Shown here piece after piece: positions 33,576 through 43,599 of a stretch of 64,000 nt of DNA. The stretch is from Alphaproteobacteria bacterium. GTDB lineage: Bacteria > Pseudomonadota > Alphaproteobacteria > Micavibrionales > UBA2020. The notes beneath the pieces were generated by a model. It was not told the DNA's origin. It did not search any database and saw nothing but the letters and a program-made list of their open reading frames with translations. Both the position numbers and the translations under genes were made by a program. Each line of letters opens with the position of its first letter. The stretch's first letter is position 1. The stretch is from contig JAEUKT010000001.1 in assembly GCA_016794125.1 (NCBI GenBank), forward strand, positions 1 to 64,000, in the 5' to 3' direction.

Positions 33576-34607
33576 TCAGGGATTGCGTTTCGGCTCGAAA
33601 AATTTTTGTGTCTGCACCTGCATTTCCGGCGACGCATGCAGCGCCTTTGGCAGCATGTGTTCGGTGAAGAACGATGCCGCTGCATGGAAAGCACGCGCGA
33701 TCAGGCTCGGCCCTTCGGAAATGCGCTCAAAGCGCTTGGCATAGTCGTAAACCGGTTTTTGCCAGCGCTCCAGACTCGATTGCATGCCGTAACCGACCTT
33801 ATCGTTAACCAGCAGTTTCGCAACCGCCTGCTGCAGACGCTTGCGTGAATCTTTATACGCCTTGTTCTCTGAGCCGTCGTTTTTGACCTTGTTGCGTACA
33901 TCCGATACATATTGGCCTTCGTGGCGGTTCATCGTGCGCAGGCTGGACAACGCCACAAGCGCATCGACGCGCCCCGGCTGGCCGGGCTGCGACATTTGTT
34001 CCAGAACCACGCCAAGGTTGCGGTATTCATGGCGCACCCATGCGACCGGCTTGGGCTCGACGCGTTCGGCCGCAACGGTAAAATCAAGATTGAAATAATC
34101 CTTGTCGGCAACGCGCAAAATCTGGCGCGGCGATGCATAAAACGTATCGACGCCGGTTTGCGCATTCTTGGGCATCAGGCTAAGGTTATTTTCTGCTTCC
34201 TGACCGCGCTTGAATTCATCGACGATCGCCGAAAGGGTTCGCCCCCAGGGCTTTTCGCTGCCATCCGGATTCTTTACGCCGCGCACGGCGGAAGTGATAT
34301 CGACAAAAAGCTGCTGGGCGGCGGCAGGCGCATCTTTCAACGCAGCCTTGGAATGCTCGAGCATGTTTTTATGATGCCGCACGGCCTGCGCGGTGTCGCC
34401 GCGCTCGTAAGATTGCAGTCCGTTATCAAGTTCGAGCAACATCAGCGTCAGCAGGCTGCGCTGTGCCGGTGTCACATCCATGACCATGACGCTGGTGAAA
34501 AACGGTTCGAGACCTTTATATGGCGTGAATTCGGCCACCTCGATGCCTGCCGCCGGATCTTTCACCGGTTCGGGCTTGTAATCGATCGTCTGGAAGGTGG
34601 TCGCCAT
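33576..34607 (-). CDS. Hypothetical helical protein, 343 aa
   Basis: Soluble, largely helical protein with no signal peptide or membrane helix. Contains LTLMLLELDNGLQSYERGDTAQAVRHHKNML, a TPR-like helix pair, and a basic middle region (KAYKDSRKRLQQAVAKLL). The start ATG at 34,607 has GGGGAA upstream. Stands alone between intergenic gaps. I do not recognise the family. Confidence 0.6.
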   Translation of the reverse strand: MATTFQTIDYKPEPVKDPAAGIEVAEFTPYKGLEPFFTSVMVMDVTPAQRSLLTLMLLELDNGLQSYERGDTAQAVRHHKNMLEHSKAALKDAPAAAQQLFVDITSAVRGVKNPDGSEKPWGRTLSAIVDEFKRGQEAENNLSLMPKNAQTGVDTFYASPRQILRVADKDYFNLDFTVAAERVEPKPVAWVRHEYRNLGVVLEQMSQPGQPGRVDALVALSSLRTMNRHEGQYVSDVRNKVKNDGSENKAYKDSRKRLQQAVAKLLVNDKVGYGMQSSLERWQKPVYDYAKRFERISEGPSLIARAFHAAASFFTEHMLPKALHASPEMQVQTQKFFEPKRNP

Positions 34608-34726
34608 TATTTTTCCCCTCTTTTTTTATATCCCAACATGTTAACATAATATTTGAACAATAGCCAATTGAACCTGATTATTCTAATAGAAACAATCAGA
34701 TAAACGCGCCCAGATTGCGGGGATAA

Positions 34727-35629
34727 TTATTGCGAGCCGACGAGATAATCGCCATCGGCGATATCGGCAATAAGGCCCTTATGACGGGGATTCCAGCCAA
34801 GATCACGCTTTGTTTTTTCAGCTGAAACAGGGATATCCATCACGGCAAAATGCGCGAACCAGCCAAAATGCGCATCGGCCTGCTCATGCGTCAGCGGTGC
34901 AGTAGACACATTAAGTCCCTGCCCGATCGCCGCTGCGATATCACGAAACGGAATGCCTTCCTCGGCGACGGCATGATAACGCGCACCCGCCACACCTTTT
35001 TCAAGGGCAAGCGTGTAAAGGCGCGCCGCATCTTTTTTGTGGACCGCGGGCCAGCGGTTATCGCCAGCCCCCACATAAGCGGCCACACCCTTTTCACGCG
35101 CAAGACGGATCAGGCCGGGGATAAATTGATGGTCTTTTTCACCATGCACCGTTGGCGGCAAACGGATCGCACAGGCATTGATGCCCTGCGTCTCCAGCTC
35201 CCGTACCGCTGCCTCGGATGCCGCACGGGGATGCGCGGCGGCGCCAGTTAATGGCTGAGCATCTTCCGTTGCAAGATGGCCTTTTGGCAGTATGCCGACA
35301 GCGGAGGTAACGACAAAACGGCGGTCAGAGCCTGACAATGCTTCGCCAATCGCACGAATAATACGCCCGTCTGCTTCGCAGTTTTGCTTGAACCTGCTGA
35401 AATCGTGATTGAAGGCGGTATGAATCACGGCATCCGCTTTTTCAGCGCCGCGCTGCAAACTTGAAAGGTCGTCGATCGATCCGCGAAAGGCTTCCGCCCC
35501 CGCAGCCCGCACGGATTTTTCAGCGTCGTCGGAACGCACAAGACCAAGCACCTGATGCCCCGCATCCAGCAGGTCCCTCACAACTGTCGCACCGACAAAA
35601 CCGGATGCACCCGTGACAAATACGCGCAT
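34727..35629 (-). CDS. NAD(P)-dependent epimerase/reductase (atypical SDR)
   Basis: 300-aa extended/atypical short-chain dehydrogenase. Cofactor motif VFVTGASGFVGATVVRDLL at the N-terminus (TGxxGxxG) and a VIHTAFNHD segment; the usual YxxxK is not obvious, which together with the IRLPPTVHG block places it with the atypical SDR-a5-like proteins. Ends before ychF by 9 bp on the same strand, so may be its last operon member. Substrate unknown. Confidence 0.85.
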   Translation of the reverse strand: MRVFVTGASGFVGATVVRDLLDAGHQVLGLVRSDDAEKSVRAAGAEAFRGSIDDLSSLQRGAEKADAVIHTAFNHDFSRFKQNCEADGRIIRAIGEALSGSDRRFVVTSAVGILPKGHLATEDAQPLTGAAAHPRAASEAAVRELETQGINACAIRLPPTVHGEKDHQFIPGLIRLAREKGVAAYVGAGDNRWPAVHKKDAARLYTLALEKGVAGARYHAVAEEGIPFRDIAAAIGQGLNVSTAPLTHEQADAHFGWFAHFAVMDIPVSAEKTKRDLGWNPRHKGLIADIADGDYLVGSQ

Positions 35630-35638
35630 GGATCAGAC

Positions 35639-36742
35639 TTAGACGTTGAAGCGGAACAGCATGATATCGCCGTCCTTCACAAGGTATTCCTTGCCTTCCT
35701 GGCGCATCTTGCCGCCTTCTTTGGCGGCGACTTCTCCGCCAAGGGTGACAAAATCGTTGAAGTCGATGGTTTCGGCGCGGATGAAGCCGCGTTCGAAATC
35801 GGTATGGATGACGCCCGCTGCCTGCGGCGCTTTCGCGTTGCGTTTCACCGTCCACGCGCGCGCCTCTTTCGGGCCGACGGTGAAGAAGGTGATGAGGTCG
35901 AGGAGTTTATAGCCCGCGCGGATCACCCGGTTCAGGCCCGGCTCGCTCAACCCGATGGAGGACAGGAATTCCGCCTTTTCCTCGTCGGTCGACAGCTGCG
36001 CGATTTCCGCCTCGATCGCCGCGCAAATAACGACATGCTGCGCGTTTTCGGCTTTCGCCATCGCAGCCACGCGCTCGGTCATTGCGTTGCCCTTTTCTGC
36101 GTCTTTCTCCAGCACGTTGCAGATATACAAAACGGGCTTGGAGGTCAGAAGTTGCAGCTGGTGATAGAATTTATTTTCATCGTCGGTTGCCGGCACCACG
36201 ACGCGGGCGGGTTTGCCGTCGCGCAGCACATCGAGGCATTTTTCCATGATCGTGACCTGCACGATCGCGTCCTTGTCGCCGCCTTTGGCCTTTTTGCGCA
36301 GCGGCTCGATGCGTTTTTCAAGGCTCTCGAGGTCGGAAATCATCAGCTCGGTCTCGATGATTTCCTTGTCGCGGATAGGATCGACGCCTTTTTCGACATG
36401 GGTGATGTTCTCGTCTTCAAAGCAGCGCAGGACGTGAAGAATAGCATCCGTCTCGCGGATGTTGCCGAGGAACTGGTTGCCGAGCCCCTCGCCCTTCGAT
36501 GCGCCGCGCACGAGGCCGGCGATATCGACGAATTCAAGCTGCGTCGGCACGATGTTTTGCGATTTGCCGATGCGTGCTAGATCATTGAGGCGCGTATCCG
36601 GAACAGCCACGCGACCCACGTTCGGCTCGATCGTGCAAAAGGGATAGTTCGCCGCCTGCGCCGCGGCTGTTGCGGTGAGCGCGTTGAAAAGCGTCGATTT
36701 ACCCACGTTGGGCAGGCCTACGATGCCGCAATTAAATCCCAT
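35639..36742 (-). CDS. ychF: Redox-regulated ATPase YchF
   Basis: 367-aa Obg-family P-loop protein. G1 [15 protein letters not shown]3 [20 protein letters not shown] (the Leu replacing the catalytic Gln that marks ATP preference), coiled-coil region and a C-terminal TGS/DUF933 domain ([31 protein letters not shown]). Ribosome-associated, involved in stress and translation. Overlaps pth by 11 bp, the common ychF-pth pairing. Confidence 0.96.
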   Translation of the reverse strand: MGFNCGIVGLPNVGKSTLFNALTATAAAQAANYPFCTIEPNVGRVAVPDTRLNDLARIGKSQNIVPTQLEFVDIAGLVRGASKGEGLGNQFLGNIRETDAILHVLRCFEDENITHVEKGVDPIRDKEIIETELMISDLESLEKRIEPLRKKAKGGDKDAIVQVTIMEKCLDVLRDGKPARVVVPATDDENKFYHQLQLLTSKPVLYICNVLEKDAEKGNAMTERVAAMAKAENAQHVVICAAIEAEIAQLSTDEEKAEFLSSIGLSEPGLNRVIRAGYKLLDLITFFTVGPKEARAWTVKRNAKAPQAAGVIHTDFERGFIRAETIDFNDFVTLGGEVAAKEGGKMRQEGKEYLVKDGDIMLFRFNV

Positions 36743-37370
36743 CTTTCACTTCCTTCTTGATGTCTTCTTGTTCTTTTTTAATTTTGGGTTCTTTCGGCTT
36801 TGGCGGCTCGACTTCCTGCGCCACTTTGCTCATGAAGCCCGCCGTATCGCCCTTTGCCAACCGTTCCGCATTTTCGCCGATACCCGACAGCAGCGGCACC
36901 AGCCATTTTTCATCCGCATCGCCGAAATTGCCCAGCACATATCCGCTGACCATTTCCCGCATCCCCGGATGCCCGATGCCAAGACGCACGCGCCAGTACA
37001 TCTGCCCCAGATGCTCGTCGATCGACCTCAAACCGTTATGGCCCGCCGCACCGCCGCCCTTTTTAACACGCAGCTTGCCGGGCGCAAGGTCGAGTTCGTC
37101 GTGGAACACCACAATGTCGTCCGGCAGGATCTTGTAGAACGCCGCCGCCGCCTGCACCGATTGGCCGGACACGTTCATGAACGTCTGCGGCTTCAGCAGC
37201 AGCACCTTTTCACCGCCCAGATTTCCGGACGAGACAAGGCCCTGGAATTTCTTTTCCCAGTCGGAAAATTTATGGCGCTCAACGATAACGTCGAGCGCCA
37301 TAAATCCGATATTGTGGCGGTTGAACTGATATTGCTTGCCCGGGTTGCCGAGACCGACAAAGAGCCGCAT
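36732..37370 (-). CDS. pth: Peptidyl-tRNA hydrolase
   Basis: 212-aa hydrolase releasing peptides from stalled peptidyl-tRNA. N-terminus [22 protein letters not shown] (catalytic His in RHNIGF), then [43 protein letters not shown], all family hallmarks. The C-terminus carries an extra Lys/Glu/Pro-rich tail ([21 protein letters not shown]). Between rplY and ychF in the standard order rplY-pth-ychF. Confidence 0.97.
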   Translation of the reverse strand: MRLFVGLGNPGKQYQFNRHNIGFMALDVIVERHKFSDWEKKFQGLVSSGNLGGEKVLLLKPQTFMNVSGQSVQAAAAFYKILPDDIVVFHDELDLAPGKLRVKKGGGAAGHNGLRSIDEHLGQMYWRVRLGIGHPGMREMVSGYVLGNFGDADEKWLVPLLSGIGENAERLAKGDTAGFMSKVAQEVEPPKPKEPKIKKEQEDIKKEVKDGI

Positions 37371-37392
37371 ATCAGTTCGCCTTCAAAGATCG

Positions 37393-38133
37393 TTACTTCT
37401 TGCCGCCTTTTGCGGGAGCGGCTGCAGGAGCAGCGCCCTTCGCAGCAGCAGCGGGAGCAGCGGCGCCTTTTGCAGCAGCCGGAGCAGCAGCGCCCGCAGC
37501 GGGAGCAGCAGCGCCTTCAGCCGCAGCAGCAGCAGCCGTAGCGGTTTCATCATCGGACGATTTCATCGCGGACGGAGCGACGATCGTGATGACGGTGAAA
37601 TCGCCGCTCAGGACGGGCTTCACGCCAGCCGGCAGGTTCAGCGCATCGATATGGATGGTCTGGCCGACATCGAGGCCGGTCAGGTCTGCCACGAATTCGA
37701 CGGGAATGTCGGTCGCTTTGCAATACACTTCGACTTCGTGACGGATCAGGTTGAGCACGCCGCCCTTGGTCAGGCCGGGCGATGCTTTTTCGTTGATCAC
37801 GCGCAGCGGAACGCCGACGGTGATGATCGTTTTGTCAGACACGCGCAGGAAATCGACGTGTTCGGGGCGGTCATAGACCGGCTCAAGCTGGACATCGCGC
37901 GGCAGCACGAGGTGCTTTGCGCCATCGACGTTCAGTTCGCACAGCTGCGTGAAGAAGCTTTTCTTGCCGAGGGCAAGACGCAGTTCCTTGTCGCTGACGG
38001 AAACCAAAAGGGGTTCTTTGTTGTCACCATAGATGACACCGGGGATGTTACCGGTCCGACGTACTGCACGGGCGGCCCCCTTACCGGCCTTCGCGCGTGC
38101 ATTCGCCGCGAGAGATGTTCTGTTCTGAGACAT
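37393..38133 (-). CDS. rplY: 50S ribosomal protein L25/Ctc with Ala-rich tail
   Basis: 246-aa long-form L25 (CTC type) that binds 5S rRNA. ATG at 38,133 follows AAGGA. The N-terminal L25 domain (residues about 5-95) contains RRTGNIPGVIYGDNKEP, and a second beta domain follows (VYCKATDIPVEFVADLTGLDVGQTIHI). The last 55 residues are almost only Ala, Pro, Gly and Lys. Co-directional with pth and ychF. The long tail is typical of this branch but its length is variable. Confidence 0.95.
   Translation of the reverse strand: MSQNRTSLAANARAKAGKGAARAVRRTGNIPGVIYGDNKEPLLVSVSDKELRLALGKKSFFTQLCELNVDGAKHLVLPRDVQLEPVYDRPEHVDFLRVSDKTIITVGVPLRVINEKASPGLTKGGVLNLIRHEVEVYCKATDIPVEFVADLTGLDVGQTIHIDALNLPAGVKPVLSGDFTVITIVAPSAMKSSDDETATAAAAAAEGAAAPAAGAAAPAAAKGAAAPAAAAKGAAPAAAPAKGGKK
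37398..37546 (-). repeat. Low-complexity Ala/Pro coding repeat at the L25 C-terminus
   Basis: Imperfect repeats of GCAGCGGGAGCAGC-like units encode runs of Ala with Pro, Gly and Lys spacers (AAAPAAGAAAPAAAKGAAAP). This is slippage-prone DNA that can expand or contract between strains without leaving the reading frame when the unit is a multiple of three. Confidence 0.8.
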
Positions 38134-38301
38134 AGTATATTCCTTCGTTTTTTTAAGTTGCTTTCCCGCCAGCCTCCAGGGGTGCTGATACGGGAGTGCT
38201 ATAAATACCGGAAATTGCGGGGAAATCAAGGGAATTCTGGAATTATGACATGCGTTGCCGCCATCCAGAAATCCGAATTAACCCTGAAAAAACAAACCCT
38301 T

Positions 38302-38333
38302 AGTTTTTAGTGCCTAATAAGGCACTAAAAACT
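38302..38333. terminator. Perfect 13-bp hairpin after prs
   Basis: AGTTTTTAGTGCC (38,302-38,314) and its exact complement (38,321-38,333) flank the loop TAATAA. The right arm covers the prs stop codon on the minus strand. The stem itself is AT-rich at its base and no clean T-tract follows, so it may act as a terminator or as a 3'-end RNA stabiliser. Confidence 0.6.
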
Positions 38334-39285
38334 ATCCGCTGGCGGGCACGCTGTCGAACAGGGTGGAGACCGAACGCTCCTCGCTGATGCGCAGGATCGC
38401 CTCGCCGAACAATGCCGCGATCGGCAGGTATTTGATCTTGGCGCAGCCCTTGGTTTTGTCATTCGCAGGGATACTGTCGGTCACGACCATTTCGGTCAGC
38501 GGTGATTTATTGATACGGTCCATGGCGGAGCCAGAGAATACACCGTGCGAAGCCATCGCGCGCACCGAAGATGCGCCATGATCCATCAATGATTGCGCGG
38601 CGTTGCAGATGGTGCCGGCGCTGTCGACCATATCGTCGATCAGGATGCATTCCTGCCCCTGCACATCGCCGATCACATGCATGACTTCGGAGATGCCTGC
38701 TTTTTCACGGCGCTTGTCGATGATGGCAAGGCCGGCATCAAGGCGTTTGGCAAAGGCGCGCGCGCGCACCACGCCGCCGACATCGGGCGATACGATGGTC
38801 AGTTGGTCTGATTTGCGGGTCTTGTTGATATACGGCACGAAGATCGGCGCGCTGGCGAACAGGTTATCGACGGGAATGTCGAAGAAACCCTGAATCTGGC
38901 CTGCGTGAAGGTCCATCGTCAACACGCGGTTCGCGCCCGCAGTGGTAATGAGGTTAGCAACCAGTTTCGCGGAAATGGGCGAACGCGGACCGGTCTTGCG
39001 GTCCTGCCTCGCATAGCCGAAATAAGGGATGACGGCCGTGATGCGTTTCGCCGATCCGCGGCGCAGCGCGTCCATCATGATCAGCAATTCCATCAGGTGG
39101 TCGTTCGCGGGGAAGCAGGTGGACTGGATGACGAATACATCCTCCCCCCGCACGTTGTCGAGGACTTCGAGATAGATTTCCTGATCGGCGAAGCGCTTCA
39201 CATTCGCTTCGGTCAGCGGGATGCCCAGATAGGCGGAAATCGCCTCAGCCAGGGGCTGATTGCTGCTGCAGGAAATAATTTTCAT
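38332..39285 (-). CDS. prs: Ribose-phosphate pyrophosphokinase
   Basis: 317-aa PRPP synthase, central to nucleotide, His and Trp synthesis. I start at the ATG at 39,285 ([16 protein letters not shown], as in family members), not at 39,300. Motifs: [31 protein letters not shown] (catalytic), and the PRPP-binding loop [18 protein letters not shown]. Single gene upstream of the L25 operon, with a hairpin over its stop. Confidence 0.97.
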   Translation of the reverse strand: MKIISCSSNQPLAEAISAYLGIPLTEANVKRFADQEIYLEVLDNVRGEDVFVIQSTCFPANDHLMELLIMMDALRRGSAKRITAVIPYFGYARQDRKTGPRSPISAKLVANLITTAGANRVLTMDLHAGQIQGFFDIPVDNLFASAPIFVPYINKTRKSDQLTIVSPDVGGVVRARAFAKRLDAGLAIIDKRREKAGISEVMHVIGDVQGQECILIDDMVDSAGTICNAAQSLMDHGASSVRAMASHGVFSGSAMDRINKSPLTEMVVTDSIPANDKTKGCAKIKYLPIAALFGEAILRISEERSVSTLFDSVPASG

Positions 39286-39490
39286 ACGTTTCTCGCCCAT
39301 CTGGATTGCATGACCATGTTTTAAAACCGCGCCTATCCTAGCCTAAAGATCAAATGATTTGCACAGCGGATTGAACAAAATATGCAGCTGATTTCCATCA
39401 CGACTAAAAGGGTGCCTATATTTTTAATATAATATGGCAAACAATGTAGTTTCGGTGCCTTCTTTGCGCCTAATGAGTTGGCAACATAAA

Positions 39491-40714
39491 CTAAAGCACG
39501 AATGCTTTCTCGCCATGTTGCGAGGCGTCAAGCCCTGCTTCTTCGTCTTCGCGCGTCACGCGGATATCCATGAAAAATCCGACGACCTTCAGGACGGCAT
39601 AGGTAACGATCATCGTATAGACGACGACAGCCGCCGCACCCGCAAGGTTCGCATACAGAAGTCCATAACCACCCTCCAGCACGCCATCCGCACCGGCGGG
39701 GTTGACCGCCTTGGTCGCGAATACCGCCGTCAGTAGCGCGCCGATCGTGCCGCCCACGCCGTGACAGGCAAAGACATCGACCGTATCATCTGTTTTCAGC
39801 TTGTGCTTCACCAGACGCGCCGCACCATTGCAGCACAATGCAGCGACCGCGCCAATGATGATCGCCGCCTGCAGCGTCACGTAACCCGCAGCAGGCGTAA
39901 TGGCGACCAAGCCTGCGACCGCACCGACGGCAGCACCGACCGCCGTGGGGCGGCCTTGCGCGTACCAATCACAGAGCATCCAGATTGTCATGGCGGTTGC
40001 CGCCGCAAAGAATGTCGTACCCGCCGCCATCGCCGCCAGCGGCGTTGCGCCCAGCGCGGAACCCGCGTTAAACCCGAACCAGCCAAACCACAGGAACGCC
40101 GTGCCCAGCAGCACCAGCGGCGCGGAAAAGCCCTGGTTTTCGCTGCGCCCGAAATTCTGGCGCGGTCCAAAGGTCAGCGCGGCCACAAGCGCGGCATAGC
40201 CGGATGTCATGTGGACGACGAGGCCGCCCGCAAAATCGAGCCCGCCCATTTTCGCTATCCAGCCGCCCGGCCCCCAGACCCAATGCGCGACCGGCACATA
40301 GACCAGCAGCGACCACAGCGCCATGATGATCAGCCATGCCTTGAAACGGATACGCTCCGCCACCGCGCCGGTGATTAGCGCGGGCGTGATGATGGCAAAG
40401 GTTGCCTGAAACAGCATGAACAGCACATGCGGAATGGTCGCGCCGTAAGCGGGATTGGGTTCAGCTCCCACGCCCTTCAGCATGAAATATTCAAGGTCGC
40501 CGATGAAACCGAAGGTGTCTCCGGAAAAAACAAGGCTGTAACCGCAAACGGCCCAGAGCAGCCCCACGATGCCGATCGACACATAACTTTGGAATTTGGT
40601 TGAAACCGCATTGCGGCGCGTGACCATACCGCCGTAAAAGAATGCCACACCCGGCGTCATCAGCAATACAAGCGCCGTCGCCACCAGCATCCACGCGATA
40701 TCCGCACCAACCAT
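39491..40714 (-). CDS. amtB: Ammonium transporter
   Basis: 407-aa Amt/Mep/Rh channel with about 11 membrane helices. Typical stretches: TPGVAFFYGGMV (first helix end), TFAIITPALITGAVAERIRFKAW, DFAGGLVVHMTSGYAALVAAL (pore His region), and GVGGTIGALLTAVFA. Cytoplasmic C-tail ends EDEEAGLDASQHGEKAF. No glnK gene is adjacent, which is unusual since amtB is mostly found behind glnK. Expected to be nitrogen-controlled; no binding site identified. Confidence 0.96.
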   Translation of the reverse strand: MVGADIAWMLVATALVLLMTPGVAFFYGGMVTRRNAVSTKFQSYVSIGIVGLLWAVCGYSLVFSGDTFGFIGDLEYFMLKGVGAEPNPAYGATIPHVLFMLFQATFAIITPALITGAVAERIRFKAWLIIMALWSLLVYVPVAHWVWGPGGWIAKMGGLDFAGGLVVHMTSGYAALVAALTFGPRQNFGRSENQGFSAPLVLLGTAFLWFGWFGFNAGSALGATPLAAMAAGTTFFAAATAMTIWMLCDWYAQGRPTAVGAAVGAVAGLVAITPAAGYVTLQAAIIIGAVAALCCNGAARLVKHKLKTDDTVDVFACHGVGGTIGALLTAVFATKAVNPAGADGVLEGGYGLLYANLAGAAAVVVYTMIVTYAVLKVVGFFMDIRVTREDEEAGLDASQHGEKAFVL

Positions 40715-40788
40715 TTTTGAAGCTCCCGTTCAGAATCCGATACGGGAAACGAATGTAACGCAATATTTGCTGCAATGCAACAATTACC

Positions 40789-41556
40789 TTAACGTATCGC
40801 GATCACCGACATCTGTCGGCCGTAATCGGGTTCCTTGCGGATGCAGGAACGGCGATAGCTGAAATAAGCGTTTTCGTTGGTCAGGGTATCCTGTTTCGTG
40901 TCATGCACATCGGCAATGCCCGCCGCCTTCAGGCGGTGGATGATATACCCCGGCAGGTCGAAAATCAGATGGCCGGTTTTATCGGCGGCGCGGAAAAACT
41001 GGCTATTGCCTGTGTCCTGCTCAAGGAACGGTTTTTCAAACCCTTCGCTCACTTCGTAGGATTGCGGCCCGATGCAGGGGCCGATGGCGGCGGAGATTTC
41101 TTCTTTTTTCGCGCCAAGCGCGATCATGGCGTTGATTGTTTCCTCCATCACGCCCGAAAGCGCCCCTTTCCATCCGGCATGCGCCGCGCCCACGATGCGG
41201 GATTTTTTTGCGGCGAACAGTACAGGCGCGCAATCGGCGGTCAGCACTGCAATGCCGATGCCTTTCTGGTCGGTCACTAGCGCATCGGCGGACGGCGCCT
41301 GCTCGCGCGTCCATGCCTTCGTGACCGTAATAACCTTGTTGCTATGCACCTGCTTCAGTGTGATGACCTGATCCGCGCCAACGCCGATGGTTTCGGCGAC
41401 CTTTTCGCGGTTCAGCTTTACATGGTCGGGGTTATCCTGCGACGACCATGCGCAGTTGAGCGAGCCGTAAAGCCCGCCGCTCGCGCCGCCGACGCGCGTG
41501 AAAAACCCGTGGCTGAGCCACTTCATCTTTTCAAGATCGGTCGTCAGAAATTTCAT
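40789..41556 (-). CDS. pgeF: Purine nucleoside phosphorylase/laccase-domain protein (YfiH/PgeF)
   Basis: 255-aa member of the YfiH/LACC1 family. Metal/substrate residues lie in LTADCAPVLFA (Cys), AAHAGWKGALSG (His) and, near the N-terminus, HGFFTRVGGASGG. Relatives degrade purine nucleosides or correct muropeptide synthesis (PgeF). Starts with a 4-bp overlap on midA (ATGA), so it is the third gene of the lgt-midA-pgeF operon. Confidence 0.92.
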   Translation of the reverse strand: MKFLTTDLEKMKWLSHGFFTRVGGASGGLYGSLNCAWSSQDNPDHVKLNREKVAETIGVGADQVITLKQVHSNKVITVTKAWTREQAPSADALVTDQKGIGIAVLTADCAPVLFAAKKSRIVGAAHAGWKGALSGVMEETINAMIALGAKKEEISAAIGPCIGPQSYEVSEGFEKPFLEQDTGNSQFFRAADKTGHLIFDLPGYIIHRLKAAGIADVHDTKQDTLTNENAYFSYRRSCIRKEPDYGRQMSVIAIR

Positions 41557-42671
41557 TCTTCCTGCTCCTCCGAAAACGGATGCGGCGCATCAAAGCCGGC
41601 GGGCTTGATTGTATCGCCTTTGCGCGTCAGGCCCAATACCTTGAACAGGCTGCCCATCTCGTCCGGCGATGTCAGGCGGTGGAATGCTTTCTGGATATCG
41701 TCCAGCTGCTTCTCGCTCGCCTTCCCCTGCAAAGCCTCCGCGCGCTGCGCGATTCCGAGGTTCAGCAGGAACGCCCCCTGCTCCGCAGGTCCATGCACAT
41801 CCAGCCTCCGCGCCGCACGCTCTTTCAGACTGACAAAATCGACATGCGCGGTAATGTCGTCGCCGCCGGGATTTTCCAGCACATCGGTAAAGGCATGGCG
41901 GCGCAGCGTTTGCAGCGTGTCGCCGAAACCCAATTGGTCATAGCCGTAATCGATCAGCAGCGCCGCGCCGCCGGATTCATCCAGCAGAGTCACGATCTGG
42001 TCCATCGCGGCCAGCGAGGCTGGGCTTTTCTCGATGATCGCGGCTTCCGGCGCGGGCGGCAACGGCGGGCCTTCGTAAGGCTGCGTCATGAAGAAAAAAC
42101 TGTCCTTCATGCGGTCGAACCCGATGCAGCGTTCATGCCATTCGCCGTTTACCATGATGTATTGGTGGATGGGCAGCGCATCGAAAAATTCATTGGCAAG
42201 GATGAATGAAACGCCGGGCGGCACTTCCTCCAGTTTTTCATGCCAGACGGGATCATAGCCCTTCAAAACCTCCGCCTGATGACGGCGCAGCAGCGGGCTG
42301 TTTTCGACAAGGTGAAGCTGGAACGCGGCCTTGCAATCAGGCCATGCGGAAATAGTACGCATCACATCGGCGGCAAGCGTGCCCCTGCCCGGCCCCAGTT
42401 CGATCAGCCGTGCGAATTCGGGCTTGCCTAATTGCATCCAGCCGTCCACGACCCATGCGCCGATCATTTCGCCGAACATCTGTGAAATTTCGGGCGCGGT
42501 CGTGAAATCGCCGTCCGCGCCGAACGGATCCCGCGCGGCATAGTAATGCCCTGCCGCCACTTCCATGAATTCTGCCACGGTCACGCAGCCGTTATCCGCG
42601 ATGCGGCGGATCAGTTCCAGAAAAGCGGCGGTCGGTTCAGGCCTTGGCTGGTTCTGCATTTTTTCGCGCAT
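41553..42671 (-). CDS. MidA/NDUFAF7-family SAM-dependent methyltransferase
   Basis: 372-aa class I methyltransferase of the MidA type. Signature GDFTTAPEISQMFGEMIGAW near residue 55, SAM-binding IELGPGRGTLAADVMR, and a central LLIDYGYD. In mitochondria NDUFAF7 methylates an arginine of complex I subunit NDUFS2; the bacterial role is probably similar. Start lies inside the lgt 3' end (35-bp overlap); ATG at 42,659 is an alternative. Operon partner of lgt and pgeF, an arrangement common in Alphaproteobacteria. Confidence 0.92.
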   Translation of the reverse strand: MREKMQNQPRPEPTAAFLELIRRIADNGCVTVAEFMEVAAGHYYAARDPFGADGDFTTAPEISQMFGEMIGAWVVDGWMQLGKPEFARLIELGPGRGTLAADVMRTISAWPDCKAAFQLHLVENSPLLRRHQAEVLKGYDPVWHEKLEEVPPGVSFILANEFFDALPIHQYIMVNGEWHERCIGFDRMKDSFFFMTQPYEGPPLPPAPEAAIIEKSPASLAAMDQIVTLLDESGGAALLIDYGYDQLGFGDTLQTLRRHAFTDVLENPGGDDITAHVDFVSLKERAARRLDVHGPAEQGAFLLNLGIAQRAEALQGKASEKQLDDIQKAFHRLTSPDEMGSLFKVLGLTRKGDTIKPAGFDAPHPFSEEQEE

Positions 42672-43449
42672 ATTGAATAATCAAAAGGCCGGCAATAATC
42701 ATCGGCAGGCACAACAGCTGCCCCATCGAGAAATAGCCGAAGTAAAGACCGAGCTGCACATCCGGCTCGCGGAAATATTCCACAAAGGCGCGGCTGAGAC
42801 CGTACCCAACAAGCAGCGTGCCGAACAGAAAGCCCGGGCTGCGGCGGATTTTTGCGTTGCGCGCCATCAGAAACAGGATGCACCCCAGCAGCAGCCCCTC
42901 CAGCCCCGCTTCGTACAGCTGGCTTGGGTGGCGCGGCACATCGGGGCCGCCATGGGGAAAATACATGCACCACGGCACATTGGTCGGACGCCCGAACAAT
43001 TCACCGTTCACGAAATTCGCCAGACGGCCAAAGAACAATCCGATCGGCACAACGGTCGATATAATGTCGCCCATCGCGAAGGGATGGAATTTGTGATAGC
43101 GGGAATATCCCACAATCGCGATCACTACGCCTAGCAACCCGCCATGGAACGACATGCCGCCTTCCCAGATTTTGAAAATCTGGATCGGTTCGGCCATGAA
43201 GGCTTCAAAATTGTAAAACAGGACGTATCCGATACGGCCGCCCAGAATGACCCCCAACACCAGCCAGGGCAGGATATTGTCGATATCGAGACGGTTCGGG
43301 CGGCGGTCACGGTCCAGATCGGCCAGCCAGCTGCCGTAAATCCAGCCGCCAATGAAGCCCGTCAGATAAGCCAGCGCATACCAGCGGATATGCAGAGGCC
43401 CAAGGCTGATCGCAATGGGGTCGATATCGGGAAAGGTAAAGCAGGACAT
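42637..43449 (-). CDS. lgt: Prolipoprotein diacylglyceryl transferase
   Basis: 270-aa membrane enzyme that adds diacylglycerol to the lipobox Cys of prolipoproteins. Seven hydrophobic segments, the HGG block (SFHGGLLGVVIAI) and the catalytic-region signature GRLANFVNGELFGRPT are present. AGAGGG before the ATG. First gene of the lgt-midA-pgeF operon, divergent from ubiK. Confidence 0.97.
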   Translation of the reverse strand: MSCFTFPDIDPIAISLGPLHIRWYALAYLTGFIGGWIYGSWLADLDRDRRPNRLDIDNILPWLVLGVILGGRIGYVLFYNFEAFMAEPIQIFKIWEGGMSFHGGLLGVVIAIVGYSRYHKFHPFAMGDIISTVVPIGLFFGRLANFVNGELFGRPTNVPWCMYFPHGGPDVPRHPSQLYEAGLEGLLLGCILFLMARNAKIRRSPGFLFGTLLVGYGLSRAFVEYFREPDVQLGLYFGYFSMGQLLCLPMIIAGLLIIQYARKNAEPAKA

Positions 43450-43599
43450 TAAATTACCCTCTGCGCCTTTGTTTTGTATTAATCGTGCTCCGGCTTGTTT
43501 TATTTGGCTTTTTGTCGTCTTTTGCGCGTCCGGATGGCTGAATCAATTGCATAGACCATAAACTCCATGATAGTAAAGGGTGCAAACAGGGGCAGTATT

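Noticed and set aside
37398-37546. Repeat block as a CRISPR-like array
   Set aside because: Units are short, degenerate and in frame, encoding the Ala-rich L25 tail; no spacers or cas genes are present.
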